Shown here piece after piece: positions 13,187 through 25,060 of a stretch of DNA of 64,000 nt. The number at the start of each line of letters is the position of its first letter. Positions within the stretch are counted from its first letter, which is position 1. Position numbers and translations under genes: made by a program. The DNA comes from Stomoxys calcitrans (lineage: Eukaryota > Arthropoda > Insecta > Diptera > Muscidae): assembly GCF_963082655.1 (NCBI RefSeq), contig NC_081553.1, positions 64,356,392 to 64,420,391 of the forward strand, read 5' to 3'. The notes below the pieces were generated by a model. It made no database searches. It had not been told where the DNA came from and worked only from the letters and a program-made list of their open reading frames with translations.

Positions 13187-13968
13187 TTTTTATACCCTCC
13201 ACCATAAGATGGGGGGTATACTAATTTCATCATTCTGTTTGTAACTACTCGAAATATTCGTCTGAGACCCCATAAAGTATATATATTCTTGATCGTCGTG
13301 ACATTTTAAGCCGATCTAGCCATGTCCGTCTGTCCGTCCGTCCGTCCGTCTGTCTGTCGAAAGCACGCCAACTTCCGAAGGAGTAAAGCTAGCCGCTTGA
13401 AATTTTGCACAAATACTTCTTATTATTGTAGGTCGGTTGGTATTGTAAATGGGCCATATCGGTCCATGTTTTGATATTGCTGCCATATAAACCGATCTTG
13501 GGTCTTGACTTCTTGAGCCTCTACAGAGCGCAATTCTTATCCGATTGGAGTGAAATTTTACACGACGTGTTTTGCTATGATATCCAACAACTGTGCCAAG
13601 TATAGTTTAAATCGGTCCATAACCTAATATAGCTGCCATATAAACCGATCTTGGGTCTTGACTTCTTGAGTCTCTAGAGGGCGCAATTTTTATCCGATTG
13701 GAATGGAATTTCTCTATTTTACTTCGTGAGCCCCAATGGGCGCAATTCTTATACGAATTGGCGGAAATTTTACACAGGTCTCCAACATATAATTTAATTG
13801 TGGTCCGAATCGGACCATATCTTGATATCGTTTTAATAGCAGAGCAACTCTTTTCTTATATCCTTCTTTGTCTAAGAAGAGATGCCGGGAAAAGAACTCG
13901 ACAAATGCGATCCATGGTGGAGGGTATATAAGATTCGGCCCGGCCGAACTTAGCACGCTTTTACTTGT
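13187..13968 (+). mobile_element. HINE/DINE-like element 2, full length
   Basis: Same family and length class as 9991-10766. It starts TTTTATACCCTCCACCATAA, has a GTCY tract near 13325-13360 and CCATATAAACCGATCTTGGG internal units, and ends with GGTGGAGGGTATATAAG, the TTCGGCCCGGCCGAA palindrome and ACTTG|TT. The two copies are similar over their whole length, which suggests relatively recent activity. The frame at 13698-13931 lies inside it and is repeat-derived. Confidence 0.85.
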
Positions 13969-14042
13969 TTTTTTATAAGAGAAACATTTTTCTTGTATTC
14001 ATAATTTTTTTTACAAAAAATATCACAATATCCGTTATATAA

Positions 14043-16769
14043 TTTTTACACCCCCAACCACAAGATGAGGGTATATTTATTTTTTCATTCCGTTTGCAAT
14101 ACATCGAAATATCAATTTTCCAAACCTACAAAGTTTGTATATTCTTGATCGTAGTAAAAATCTAAGACGATCTAGCCATGTCCCTTCGTCCGTCTGTCTG
14201 TTGAAATCACGCTGCATTCTTTAAAAATAGAGATATTGAGCTGAAACTTTGCACAAATTCTTTTTTTGTCCATAGGCATGTTAGGTTCGAAGATGGGCTA
14301 TATCGGACTATATATATATAAAGACCGATCTGGCGATTTAAGGTCTTAGGCCCATAAAAGGCGCATTTATTTTCCGATTTCGTTGAAATGTAGGACAGTA
14401 AGTTGTGTTAAGTCCGATATCCTTTTTATACCCACCACCGAAGGATGGGGGTATATTCATTTTGTCATTCCGTTTGCAACACATTGAAATATCCATTTCC
14501 GACCCCATAAAGTATATATATTCTTGATCAGCGTAAAAATCTAAGACGATCTAGACATGTCCGTCCGTCTGTATGTTGAAATCACGCTACAGTCTTTAAA
14601 AATAAAGATATTGAGCTGAAATTTTGCACTGATTTTTTTTTTGTCCATAAGCAGGTTAAGTTCGAAGATAGGCTATATCGGACTATATCTTGATATAGCC
14701 CCCATATAGACCGATCCTCCGATTTAGGGTCTTAGGCCCATAAAAGCCACATTAATTATCCGATTTTGCTGAAATTTGGGATAGTGAGTTGCGTTAGGCC
14801 CTTCAACATCCTCCGTTAATTTGGTCCAGATCGGTCCAGATTTGGATATAGCTGTCATATATACCGATCCTCCGATTTATGGTCATAGGCCCATAAAAGC
14901 CACATTAATTATCCGATTTTACTGAAATTTTGGACAGTGAGTTATGCTACGCCACCCGACATCCATCTTCTATTTGGTCCAGATCGGTTCAGATTAAGAT
15001 ATAGCTGCCATATGGACCGATCTCTCGATTTAAAGTTTTGCGACTATAAGTGGCGCATTTATTGTCCTCTTTTTCCAAAATTTTGGACAGTGAGTTGTGT
15101 TAGGCCCTTCGATATTCTTAGTCAATTTGGCCCAGATCGGTCCAGATTAAGATATAGCTGCCATATATACCGATCTTCCGATTAAGGGTCTTAGGCCCAT
15201 AAAAGCCACATTAATTATCCGATTTTGCTGAAATTTGGGATAGTGAGTAGCGTTAGGCCCTTCGACAACCTTCGTCAATTTGGCTCAGATCGGCCCAGAT
15301 TTGGATAAAGCTACCATATAGACCGATCCTCCGATTTAGGGTCTTAGCCCATAAAAGCCACATTTATTATCCAATTTGGCTGAAATTTGGGACAGTGAGT
15401 TATGCTAGGCCACCCGATATCCATCTTCAATTTGGCCCAGATCGGTCCGGATTTGGATATAGCTGCCATATATACCGATCTCTCGATTTAAGGTTTTGCG
15501 CCTATAAATGGCGCATTTATTGTCCGATTTTGCTGAAATTTGGGACAGTGAGTTATGCTAGGCCACCCGACATCCATCTTCTATTTGGCCCAGATCGGTT
15601 CAGATTAAGATATAGCTGCCATATGGACCGATCTCTCGATTTTAAGTTTTGCGACTATAAATGGCGCATTTATTGTCCGATTTTGCCAAAATTTTGGACA
15701 GTGAGTTGTGTTAGGCCCTTCGATATTCTTAGTCAATTTGGCCCAGATCGGTCCAGATTTGGATATAGCTGCCATATAGACCGATCTCTCGATTCAAGGT
15801 TTTGGGGCAATAAAAGGCGCATTTATTGTCCGATGTCGCCGAAATTTGGGACAGTGAGTTGTGTTAGGCCCTTCGACATCCTTCATCAATTTGGCCCAGA
15901 TCGGTTCAGATTTGGATATAGCTGCCATATAGACCGATCTCTCGATTCAAGGTTTTGGGCCAATAAAATGGGCATTTATCGTCCGATGTCGCCGAAATTT
16001 GGGACAGTGAGTTGTGTTAGGCCCTTCGACATTCTTCATCAATTTGGCCCAGATTGGTCCAGATTTGGATATAGCTACCATATAGACTGATCCTCCGATT
16101 TAGGGTCTTAGGCCCATAAATGCCAAATTTATTATCCGATTTGGCTAAAATTTGGGACAGTGAGTTATGCTAGGCTACCCGACATCCATCTTCAATTTGG
16201 CCCACATCGGTTCAGGTTAAGATATAGCTGCCATATGGACCGATCTCTCGATTTAAGGTTTTGCGACTATAAATGGCGCATTTATTGTCCGATTTCGATA
16301 TTCTTAGTCAATTTGGCCCAGATCGGTCCAGACTTGAATATAGCTGCCATATAGAGCGATCTCTGGATTTAAGGTTTTGGGACCATAGAAGGCGCATTTG
16401 TAGTCCGATGTCACCGAAATTTGGGACAGTATATTGGTCCGAATCGGAACATATATCGATACAGCTGCTATGGGGCATAAGGTATGCATTTTTCACCGGA
16501 TTTTGACGAAAGGTGGTTTACATATTTACCTGAGGTGGTGGGTATCCAAAGTTCGGCCCGGCTGAACTTAACGCCTTTTTACTTGTTTCATTTGGCCCAG
16601 ATCGGTCCATATTTGGATACAGCTGCCATACAGCTGCCATCTTGACCCCATAAACGGATAAATTATGAATTTTTCACGGGATTCTGACAAACGGTGATTT
16701 GCATATTATACCCAAGGTGGTGGGAGTCCAAAGTTCGGCCCGGCCGAACCTAATGCCTTTTTTAATTGC
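14043..16769 (+). mobile_element. Outer HINE-like element, split by a nested copy
   Basis: The 5' part (14043-14423) begins TTTTTACACCCCCAACCACA and runs into the repeat unit at GTGTTAAGTCCGATATCC. The 3' part (16587-16769) resumes at CATTTGGCCCAGATCGGTCC and ends with the TTCGGCCCGGCCGAA palindrome and a TTTTAATTGCT end. Joining the two halves restores the normal order of the internal unit, so the sequence between them is an insertion. Confidence 0.75.
14424..16586 (+). mobile_element. Inner HINE-like element with about 12 internal 153-bp repeats
   Basis: It starts TTTTATACCCACCACCGAAG and ends with GGTGGTGGGTATCC, TTCGGCCCGGCTGAA and TTTTTACTTG. The interior is a tandem array spaced mostly 153 bp, containing CAGATCGGTCCAGATT, CTGCCATATAGACCGATC and GAAATTTGGGACAGTGAGTT. 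Since 153 is divisible by three, one frame stays open for 231 codons (15395-16090) with a 51-residue peptide repeat; I regard that as a by-product. Confidence 0.8.
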
Positions 16770-17114
16770 TTTTTTTCCAATTTGTCGAAATTTTATTCAA
16801 CATATTTGATCTTTGTTTTCGTTAGAAGTAATATTTCGACCTAATTCCCCAAAAACAGATTTCGATAAAACATCTTATAAAGGAAATTTGGAGAAAATTT
16901 TTCGTAGTAAGAAAGTTTTGACATTTTCTATAAATTTTGTTCGTTTCTGTTTTTAAAGATGTTCCAAAACGGAGACTTTTTTGATATAATTTTGTACAAA
17001 ATATTCTAAAAAAGGCTGGATTGGACAAAATTTTCCATCCAAAAATGTTTGAAATGGAGAAAATCTTTAAAATGGAAATTTTAACAAAATATCATAAAAA
17101 TTCTTTTTGCTGTT
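16770..17114. other. AT-rich stretch, nothing recognised
   Basis: A/T-rich sequence with scattered AAATTTTG and AAATATTCT phrases between a HINE end and a SINE. No motif or frame of interest. Confidence 0.5.
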
Positions 17115-17232
17115 ATTTATGTTGAGCTGTTCGGATCACCAGTACGAGGGTCGTGGGTTCGATTCCCATCGTTTTTTTTTTCCTACCGTAGGCTTTGGTA
17201 TCACAATGGACTAAAATGGTCTAAGTGAGTTT
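17115..17232 (+). mobile_element. Second SINE type: B-box head fused to a LINE-like tail
   Basis: A pol III B-box-like GGGTTCGATTCCC (17155-17167) is preceded by a degraded tRNA-like head. It is followed by a T run and a tail with TTTGGTATCACAATGGACTA and GGTCTAAGTGAGT. The tail matches the 3' end of the Jockey-type LINE at 4786-4825. A tRNA-derived SINE that borrows its partner LINE's tail is the best reading. The A box is not clear. Confidence 0.6.
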
Positions 17233-17254
17233 ATTTAGAAAAACAACTGAAAAA

Positions 17255-18011
17255 AAAAACTATGTAAGATTTCAGCTAAATTTCATAAGAACTGCGCCAT
17301 CTAGAGGCTCAAAAAGTCTAATCGGGAAATCGGTTTATACGGCAGCTATATCAGCTTATGTACTACTTCAGACCATACTTAACACAGTTGTTGAAAGTCA
17401 TACCAAAACGGTCTACCTAAAATTTCAGGAAAATTGGATACGAATTGCGCCCTGTAGAAGCTCATGAAGTCTAAATCGGAGATCGGTTTCTATGTCGCCT
17501 ATATTAGGTGAACCGATTTGAACCATACTTGATGAAATTTTTGAAAGTCATATCAAAACATCACGTGAGAAGTTTCAATTAAATCGGAAAATATTTGCGC
17601 CCTTGAGAAGGTAAAAAAGTCAAATCGGGTGCTCGGTTTGAGTACAGCTATATCAAAACATGGACGGATTTGGCCTATTTATTATATAATTCCACCGGGA
17701 CCATATATGGCAGCATGTCCAGTGGACTAAACCAACTTTATTTCAGCGAAATCACATAACAATTGCGCCTTTTATTGGCTTATGACCCTAAATCGGTAGA
17801 TCGGTCCATATCGAAGCTGTTTCTAAACATGGTCAAATTTCTCTTGTTCATGAAATTAACCTGCGTATAGAAAAACTACCTGCCTTTACCGAATTTAGCT
17901 CTATAACTCAGTTTTTAAAAACTGTAGCGTAATTACAAATGTCGAACACACATAAGGACGGACAGACACATGGAGACGGTTAAATCGTCTTAAGCCGATT
18001 TTAATTATATA
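17255..18011 (-). mobile_element. HINE-like fragment, reverse strand
   Basis: Reverse-orientation internal units (TCTAGAGGCTCAAAAAGTC, ATCGGTTTATACGGCAGC) end with the GACGGACAGACA tract and the GTCTTAAGCCGATTTTAA block. The terminal TATACCC end is missing because a mariner-like MITE begins at 18014. The hairpin end is also absent. Confidence 0.7.
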
Positions 18012-18013
18012 TA

Positions 18014-18198
18014 TTGGGTTGCCCAAAAAGTAATTGCGGATTTTTCATATAGTCGGCGTTGACAAATTTTTTCACAGCTTGTGACTCTTTAGAAAAAAAG
18101 TGTAAAAAAAGTATATTTGATTAAAGTTGATTCTAAGTTTTATTAAAAATGCATTTACTTTCTTTTAAAAAATCCGCAATTACTTTTTGGGCAACCAA
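18014..18198 (+). mobile_element. Mariner-like MITE, copy 2, internally deleted
   Basis: Same TIRs as copy 1, flanked by TA (18012-18013 and 18199-18200). It is 185 bp because about 52 bp covering the GCATTCTTTCTTCTGTCAG part is missing. The deletion joins ...GACTCT to TTAGAAAAAAAGTG. One C is lost in the right TIR. Confidence 0.9.
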
Positions 18199-18200
18199 TA

Positions 18201-18940
18201 CTTCGTTGGACCGGAAATAGATGCAAATAGTTGCAAACGCAAAGATTCGATAAAAAATCCATTAAAAATAAAATTTTGACAAAATATTCTCCAAAAAGCT
18301 AATACCAAAAAAAAATTCTTTAAACAATTGAAGCTAAAACAACAATTTCCCCATAAAAACACATTTTGGAAGTTTTTTGTCAAGAACAATGTTAATATTC
18401 AAAGTTCATCTGTAGTGCTATTTCTATGTCGTTTATTGCCCACATCCGTTTTTACATTCAATTGGTTATGGACTTTTGATAGGATTCCAATTTATTGAAA
18501 TTCATATTTATTCACTGGAGTATTTGTCCTGGCCAGACAACAGGAAGGATGTTCCTTGGCCATGTGTATGTTGCATTCCATGTATGAACTACGCACATAA
18601 AATTCTCCTGAGTTTTGTTTTTTTTTTTGTTTCCATCGAAATATTTATTGGATACCAGGTTCGATAACTAAATTCTAATAACAATGCAATTAGAATTTTG
18701 AATTTTATGAAACATAACAATTGCATCATACAATTAAGTACCATTCAATATTGTTTGAAATTTTATATGCTTGGGATATTTGTTAAATTTCCAAAGAGGA
18801 TGTATAAGAACTTAGTATATGAGTGGAAAAAAACATTTTAACTTTGCTAATCTTTGCAGAGAATTTATGAATGTTATTCAATAAACATGGTCATTAAAAG
18901 AGGCTTGGGTTATGATTTCAACCATGTGATCTACGGATAC
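18201..18940. other. Mostly unique AT-rich stretch
   Basis: No repeat family recognised apart from T and A runs. The short frames (for example 18476-18667) have no motif. The LINE remnant begins at about 18941. Confidence 0.5.
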
Positions 18941-19600
18941 TCTTCCCCATAATCGTCGAACACTAGCAGCGGGGAAAATGTTCCTCCATGTTCCAAGCAC
19001 ACTATCTGTATCAGTTACCAGGATTCCTTCTTTGTCTCGGCAGGAGGATGTGCCTGCATCAAAGCCATCGGTTTGATGTTTGATTCTTTGGTTGGTGTTG
19101 CTGTATCAGTGTGTTCTACACTGAGACGGCAGCCCTTGCTTATGAAGGACTCCATCAGGTCAATCCGGTACGTACAACTAGCTTCCAAAGGATTGAATTC
19201 TTTGATAAAATTTCCGGACTTCATTCTGACTCCTGTACATCTCAATTTGCTCACACATCTTTCCATTTCCTTTTTCTTTTTGCAGAATCGACGTTTCTCC
19301 TCTCTGATTGTAGCGTTGCTCTGTATGCTGAATTCTTGGTTTCAGTAACATTTCGATACTCTTTTCTCGACCAGAGTAATTTCTTGACGAAATTTACCAG
19401 GGCTCTCCATCTATCCTTTTCTGCTACTCATCTTCGTTGTTATGTTTTATGCTTTTATATCTCCGATCTCCTTTCTCGCCCGGAACGCCAGCTAAAGGAA
19501 GTACGCTCTGCATCATCTACCTTCAGCGATCCTCGTCATGCACTTATATGTGAGCAACCTGATTCCGATACATTGAACTGATCGCTGTCGCTTCTGTCGA
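18941..19600 (-). pseudogene. LINE remnant, pre-RT linker region, copy 1
   Basis: Reverse-strand reading gives peptide pieces such as LSVEHTDTATPTKES and VTDTDSVLGTW, followed by a decayed region. The same stretch occurs at 22203-22608 directly upstream of a recognisable reverse transcriptase, which identifies it as the linker before RT in the same LINE family. Stops and frameshifts interrupt it. 19351-19600 has no counterpart at 22.6 kb and may be more of the 5' part of the element. Confidence 0.65.
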
Positions 19601-19632
19601 CTAGTACCTCTAGGTATATCACGTACTTGGAA

Positions 19633-19880
19633 ATGCAAATTTGCCACATATATTCCATTAAGTAACAGGGGCAAACTTTTCACATATCAATGAGAGCTGG
19701 CCGATTCAAGTTTAAGCTCAATGATAGCTGAGTCCAAAAGGCCTCTTTGAGGAGATGTTTTCAGGAGAATTTTCGCGGCTTAGTATCTCACACCGCTGAA
19801 AATTTTCTTTCTCGCCAGGTTGCGAACTCAGGCGTTCAGCGCCATAGACGGACATGCAAACCTCTGCTCCGTCTAGTGCA
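19633..19880 (-). mobile_element. tRNA-derived SINE, copy b
   Basis: Reverse-strand copy reaching from the 3' tail (CAAATTTGCC, TTCCATTAAG, GGGGCAAAC) to the tRNA-like head (TCAGCGCCATAGACGGACAT, then a degraded A box AACCTCTGCTCCG). The B box is decayed (GTTGCGAACTCAGG). The middle is diverged. Confidence 0.75.
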
Positions 19881-19885
19881 TAATA

Positions 19886-20122
19886 TGGGGTTGCCCAAAA
19901 AGTAATTGCGGATTTTTCATACAGTCGGCGTTGACAAATTTTTTCACAGCTTGTGACTCTGTAATTGCATTCTTTCTTCTGTCAGTTATCAGCTGTTACT
20001 TTTAGCTTGCTTTAGAAAAAAAGTGTAAAAAAAGTATATTTGATTAAAGTTCATTCTAAGTTTTATTAAAAATGCATTTACTTTCTTTTAAAAAATCCGC
20101 AATTACTTTTTGGGCAACCCAA
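19886..20122 (+). mobile_element. Mariner-like MITE, copy 3
   Basis: A 237-bp copy with the same TIRs and interior as copy 1. TA lies on both sides (19884-19885 and 20123-20124). The left tip reads TGGGGTTGCCC. Confidence 0.9.
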
Positions 20123-20239
20123 TATTAGGTCTTCTAATCACTGTGAGGATGAGTTTCTTCGTGAACAGAAGTAGCTCATGCTTCTGAATTGAATTTGATA
20201 CTATAAAATTCGGCTGTTCAAAGTAAACATCGAATCAAA

Positions 20240-21045
20240 CACTTTTGATTTTGGGTTATGTTTTTGGCATAAGGGGGAGGGTCCGTTCCCCTTCCGATAC
20301 CGAAAAATTATATAGCCTATGTTTCCTTCCAGACCAACCTACACAATATGCGAACATTTCGAGAAAATCGGTTCTGCCGTTGTTCAGTCTATACGGAACA
20401 AACAAACCGAGTCCCATATATCCGTGATTGGCTAATGTGCCCGTTTTGGGCGTTTTTTAGGGGGGTTGGGTGACCCCCTATACTTCGACATGAAGTTGTA
20501 TACCAGATTCGTTATCTACTCCCGCATACTTTTCATTTGATATCCTTATTGTTTTTACCAGTTCAATTTAGATTTTGGGTGGTGTTTTTGGGGTGACAGT
20601 GGAGGGTCGGCCCCCTTCCGTTATCAATAAATTATAAAGCCTATTCCTAATTCCTGACCATATTAGTAATCTACTCCCGAATACCTTTCATTTGAGTCGC
20701 ATATTGTCATGATTGTCAAATAAACCTATTTTAAGGGGTTTTGGGGCTGGGGCGGTCCCCCACGTACTAGGACCCAACTTTTATTATGAAATTCGTATTC
20801 TACTCTTGAATACCTTTCATTTGAATACCATATTGTCCTGATCGATCCACATTTTTTATTTTGGGTAGTACTTTTGGGGTGAAGGGGAGGGTGCGCCCCC
20901 CTCCCGATATCAAAAAAACAATATAGTCTATGTTTCCTTTCAGATCAACTTGCATAATCTGCGAAAATTTCAAGGTAATCGGTTAAGCCGTTTTTGAGTC
21001 TATACGGAACAAACACACATTGAATTTCATATAAAAAGATTTTTG
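20240..21045 (+). repeat. Array element fragment with 3' terminus
   Basis: TTTCATTTGA-type units with GGTCCGCCCCC-like blocks. The terminus at about 20945-21045 carries AATCGGTTAAGCCGTTTTTG, TCTATACGGAACAAACACA and TTTCATATAAAAAG. It lies between a MITE and the LINE RT remnant. Confidence 0.8.
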
Positions 21046-21049
21046 TCTA

Positions 21050-22610
21050 TGGCATAAGGAAACTTTCCAAGCGCCTCGTTCTGCAGCGCTCCTTCACCCA
21101 AGTTTCGAGACGTCTTTCATCACTTGATCGGTGATTTGACATGGCCAATGTAACCGTTTTATTTTGATACGCTTATCTATACTAGAGTCGTTATAAAGCT
21201 CTTACAGTTCGTGGTTCATAAGATGTCGATGCTCTTCATATTACGAAGACTCGTTCTCTCAAACACTCCAAGCAGTGCCTCGTCTGCCTTCACAAGTACC
21301 CATGTATTAGTGTCTTGTATAGTGTAATTATCGTCTGCCACGAGGTGGCCTTGTTTCTCAACTGCTTGGTTATTCCAAAGTAGCATCTGTTTGCCAGTAT
21401 TATTCTTCGGTTTATCTCAAAACGGTCACTGCGGTGCCGATGTAGATAAAGTTGCTGACCATCTTAAAGTTGTGGTTCCCAACTTTCTACATTTTCTTTA
21501 TCCATTTTCACTGATCCTCTTTCGATTCTTTCATAGGCTGCATCGGCGACCGACTCATGACATCGATGTCGCCGGCATAGGCGAGTAGCATCTGTTTTCT
21601 TGTGAGTAGTGTGCCATGCTTATTCACACCTACTACTCGTATAAATTTCTCCAGCAGGATATTAAAGGAACCACGCCATAAGCTGTCTCCTTGTCTGAAA
21701 ACTCGTTTGATATTGAATGGTTTGAAGATATTCTATCCTATTCTTACGGGAGAACGTGTATCAGCAAGCGTCATCCTGAAGAGTTCTGTAAAAACCGTTT
21801 TTGTAGTCAACGAAGAGATGATTAGAGTTGACCTGTCCTTCTCGAGTCTTTTCCAGGATTTGACGCAGTGTGAATATCTGGTCTATAGTGGATTTACCAG
21901 GTTTAAAGCCTATTCTTTTCATGGACTTCAGTTTTTAAACTTCACACAGCACGCTCGAGAATATTTTGTATATATTCTGTATGTAGGTTCCAATCATCAG
22001 ATATGCGTTCTTCTAGCCAGATTGCGCAGATAAGCTGATGCATACGTCTTATCAGCGTGTCGCCTCCAGCCCTAATTAGTTCAGAGGGCACTCCATCGGC
22101 TCCTAATGCCTTGTTGTTTTTCAGTTGGGTCACTGCTACTTGGACCTTATTCCGACTAAGAGGTAAAAATTTTATTCCTTCATCAGGGATTGGTTCTCGG
22201 TATCCTCTTCGCTCCCACCGTCGGACACTAGCAGCTGGGAAAAAGATTATTTCCATGTCCCAAGCACACTATCTGTATCAGTTACAAGATTTCCTTCTTT
22301 GTCTCTGCACGAGGATGTGCCTGCACCAAAGCCATCGGATTGATATCTGATTCTTTAGTTGGTGTTGCTGTATCAGTGTGTTGTACACTGAGGCGGCAGC
22401 CCTTGTCAATGAACTAGCTGCCAAGGGATTGAAATCTTTGGTCAAATTTCCGTACTTTATTCTTCTCCTATTCTCTCCTTCAGACTCCTGGACATCTCAA
22501 TTCGCTCACACATGTTTCCATTTCCCTTTTTCTTTCTGTGGAATCGACGTTTTTCCTCCCTGATTTCAGCGCTGCTCTGTATGCTGCATTCTTGGCTTCA
22601 GTATACAGGT
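21050..22610 (-). pseudogene. LINE remnant with broken reverse transcriptase, copy 2
   Basis: Reading leftwards on the minus strand: linker (TDTDSVLGTW-like, about 22230-22330), RT start (NNKALGADGVPSELIRAGG, about 22060-22130), then KSTIDQIFTLRQ and HLFVDYK (about 21800-21900), FNIKRVFRQGDS (about 21680-21720), and the catalytic box reading YAGD (21568-21579) in place of YADD. The post-RT part (RRIILANRCYFG, TLYKTLI) lies at about 21260-21430. Frames shift several times. This is a dead non-LTR retrotransposon; its clade is not certain, and it is distinct from the Jockey pieces. Confidence 0.85.
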
Positions 22611-23069
22611 AGCTTTCAGCTGAGCTTCTCATGAAAACGATGAGCACCACATAGATCGGAGCTCAAAGTTTCAGCCTGTGTGGTGCTCATAGTTATTCCG
22701 TGCTGAGCTCTCCAGTTGTAGATCCTAACGGCGATTCTCTCAGATAGAGGCTCGTTATGTCGGGAGACTGTTCACATAGATACGAGTTTCGAAGGTGGAA
22801 AGTTCTCTCTCAGGATTTTGACTGTGGCAATAGTTATGGCACAGATCTTTGCCGGAAAACTGTTTATATGTCTGTCAGTTTCAATTATGAATGTATGACA
22901 GTAAATCCCCATTTCTGTTTCCGACTCCTTTTGGGTCCTTTCATTAAAATGTGATCTTATCCCTCTTAAATATGGTATCCCCCAACGTTTCCTTTACTTT
23001 AAGGAGTGCGTGTGAAGATTTTATCATGAAATTTGTTTTGATAATCAAATGCTCAGAGCTTTCTCCGAG
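22611..23069. other. Unassigned stretch beside the LINE
   Basis: No family recognised. A short inverted pair (GATGAGCACCAC near 22638 and GTGGTGCTCAT near 22680) brackets about 40 bp. It may be 5' LINE sequence or unrelated DNA. Confidence 0.4.
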
Positions 23070-25060
23070 CTTTTATAGTATCCGCAATAGAACTGTGTTT
23101 GAACGCCTGTCCCTCTAACATTCTTCCGCTTTATCGAAGCTTTCTGCTCTTATCCTTCAGACACAGGAGCCCCCGAGCCATTGATCATGCGTTCGTTTCA
23201 TATTTTTATAACCGCGTCCTGGTGACTTAGTGCCACCTTTACGCCATGAGTGAATCACGTCTCGGTTAATATCCAAGTCAGCATTCTAAGGTTTGTCCCT
23301 CCTTGTGTCACGATTACGCCTTTAGTGAGCCACGTCCGTTTGATATTCTTGGCCAGCGTTCCGTTTAAGTTACTCGGACACGGTAGCCAAACCATTGATG
23401 ACGTATTCGTACCCTTCGCATACACCCGCGACCCGATGCTCTTGTGCCTCGACTCGCCGTGACTAAGCCACTTCTGGTTGAATATCCTAGCCTGCATTTT
23501 GTACTTGTCCCTTAAACACAGGAGCCACTGAGCTCTTCAGTACGCGTTCTTTAGATATGGAACCGCTGAACAATTGTTCATTCGTTCGCACGAACCGTCA
23601 TTCCGCGACCCTGCGATCACGGCATTGGTGAACCCCGTCTCGATGGATATCATATCCAGTGTTCTGACCTTAACACTCAGATATAGGATCTACTGAGCCA
23701 TTGATCACGCGATTGTTTTGATAATCCTTTTAAGTAAGCCAAGTCTCGAAAAACTTTCTTAGGTAGCGTTCCGTCTTTGTACCACAGACCCAGGATCCAC
23801 TGATCCATTGTTCAGGCGTTCGTTCCATCCTTTAACGCCAGCAGCTTGGTGATCTAATGTCCCGATCACGCCGTGAATGATCTACTTCTTGGGTAATATA
23901 ATAAACAGCGTTCCACCCATAAACTTCAGATAAATATGCTACTGACCCATTTGACATACGTGCGTCTAAACCTTCCTCCCTGAAGCTCGGCGTTCTGCCT
24001 TTATCCTTCCGACACGGGAGCCACTAAACCATTGATCACGCATTCGTACCCTTCGTAAACACCCGCGACCCGGTGGTCTATTGCCTCGATAGCCGTGGCT
24101 AAGCCACGTCTCGGTGAATATCCTAGCCAGCGTTCTGTCCTTGTTCCTTAAACACGGGAGACACTGAACCCTTGATCACACGTTCTTCAGATAAGGAACC
24201 GCTGAATCGTAGTTCATGCGTTCTTTTGAACCTCCATTCTGCAAAACTGCGATCACGCTGTTAGGGAACCCCTTCTCGATGAATATCATAGACAGTGTTC
24301 TGCCCTTTCCTCTCCGACACAGGAGCCACTGGGCCATTGATCACGCGATTGTTTTGATTACCCCTTGGGTAAACCAAGTCTCGGTAATTGGACCCACTGA
24401 TCTATTGTTCAGGCGTTCGTTCCATCCACCAACGCCCACAGTTCGATGATCTAATGCCCCGATCACGCCGTGAATGAACCACGTCTCGAGGAATATCATA
24501 GACAGCATTCCAACACTAAACTTCGGATAAATATGCTACTGCGCCCGCGTCCCTGTGCCCCGATGCCTTTAACCTTCAGACATGGGAGCCACTGAGCCAT
24601 TGTTTAGGCGTTCATTGCATCATCGAATATCCGCATCTCTGTGACCTATTGCCCCGATAACTTCGTGAATGAACCAAGTCTCGTTGAATATCCTAGCCAG
24701 CGTTCTGTCCTTGTCCCTTAAACATAGGAGCCAGTAAGCCCTTGATCACGTGTTCGCTCCATCCGCCTTCACCCCCATCTCGGTGACCTAGTTACTCGAA
24801 GATGCCGCGAGCGTCTTGTCACGTCTCAGTTGCCAGGGACAATGCTCAAGGGACAGTCGGAAATGTCCCTCGGGCATTGGACCCACCGAACACTGGCTTG
24901 TGCGCATATCCCGGCCGCACACATTCACGTCCTCCAAACGCTTTTGATACATTTTGGTATCGGATACCAGCGTTTGCTAGACCCGAAGCTACTGAGACAT
25001 AGACGGCATTGGTTTATTCTGCTAACTTCAAACATCGCATAGTTCTGAAGTCTACCTAAC
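23070..25060. repeat. GC-richer complex tandem repeat with higher-order period of about 640 bp
   Basis: Recurrent phrases are GGAGCCACTGAGCCATTGAT, CACGCGTTCGTTCCATCC, CCGTGAATGAACCACGTCTC and ATCCTAGCCAGCGTTCTGTC. Basic units are about 130-165 bp. Blocks near 23398-23990 align with 24033-24540 at an offset of about 640 bp. Base composition is visibly less AT-rich than the flanks and CpG is frequent. No long frame persists on either strand; the frames at 23250-23497 and 24802-25042 show no motif. I do not recognise the family. Confidence 0.75.
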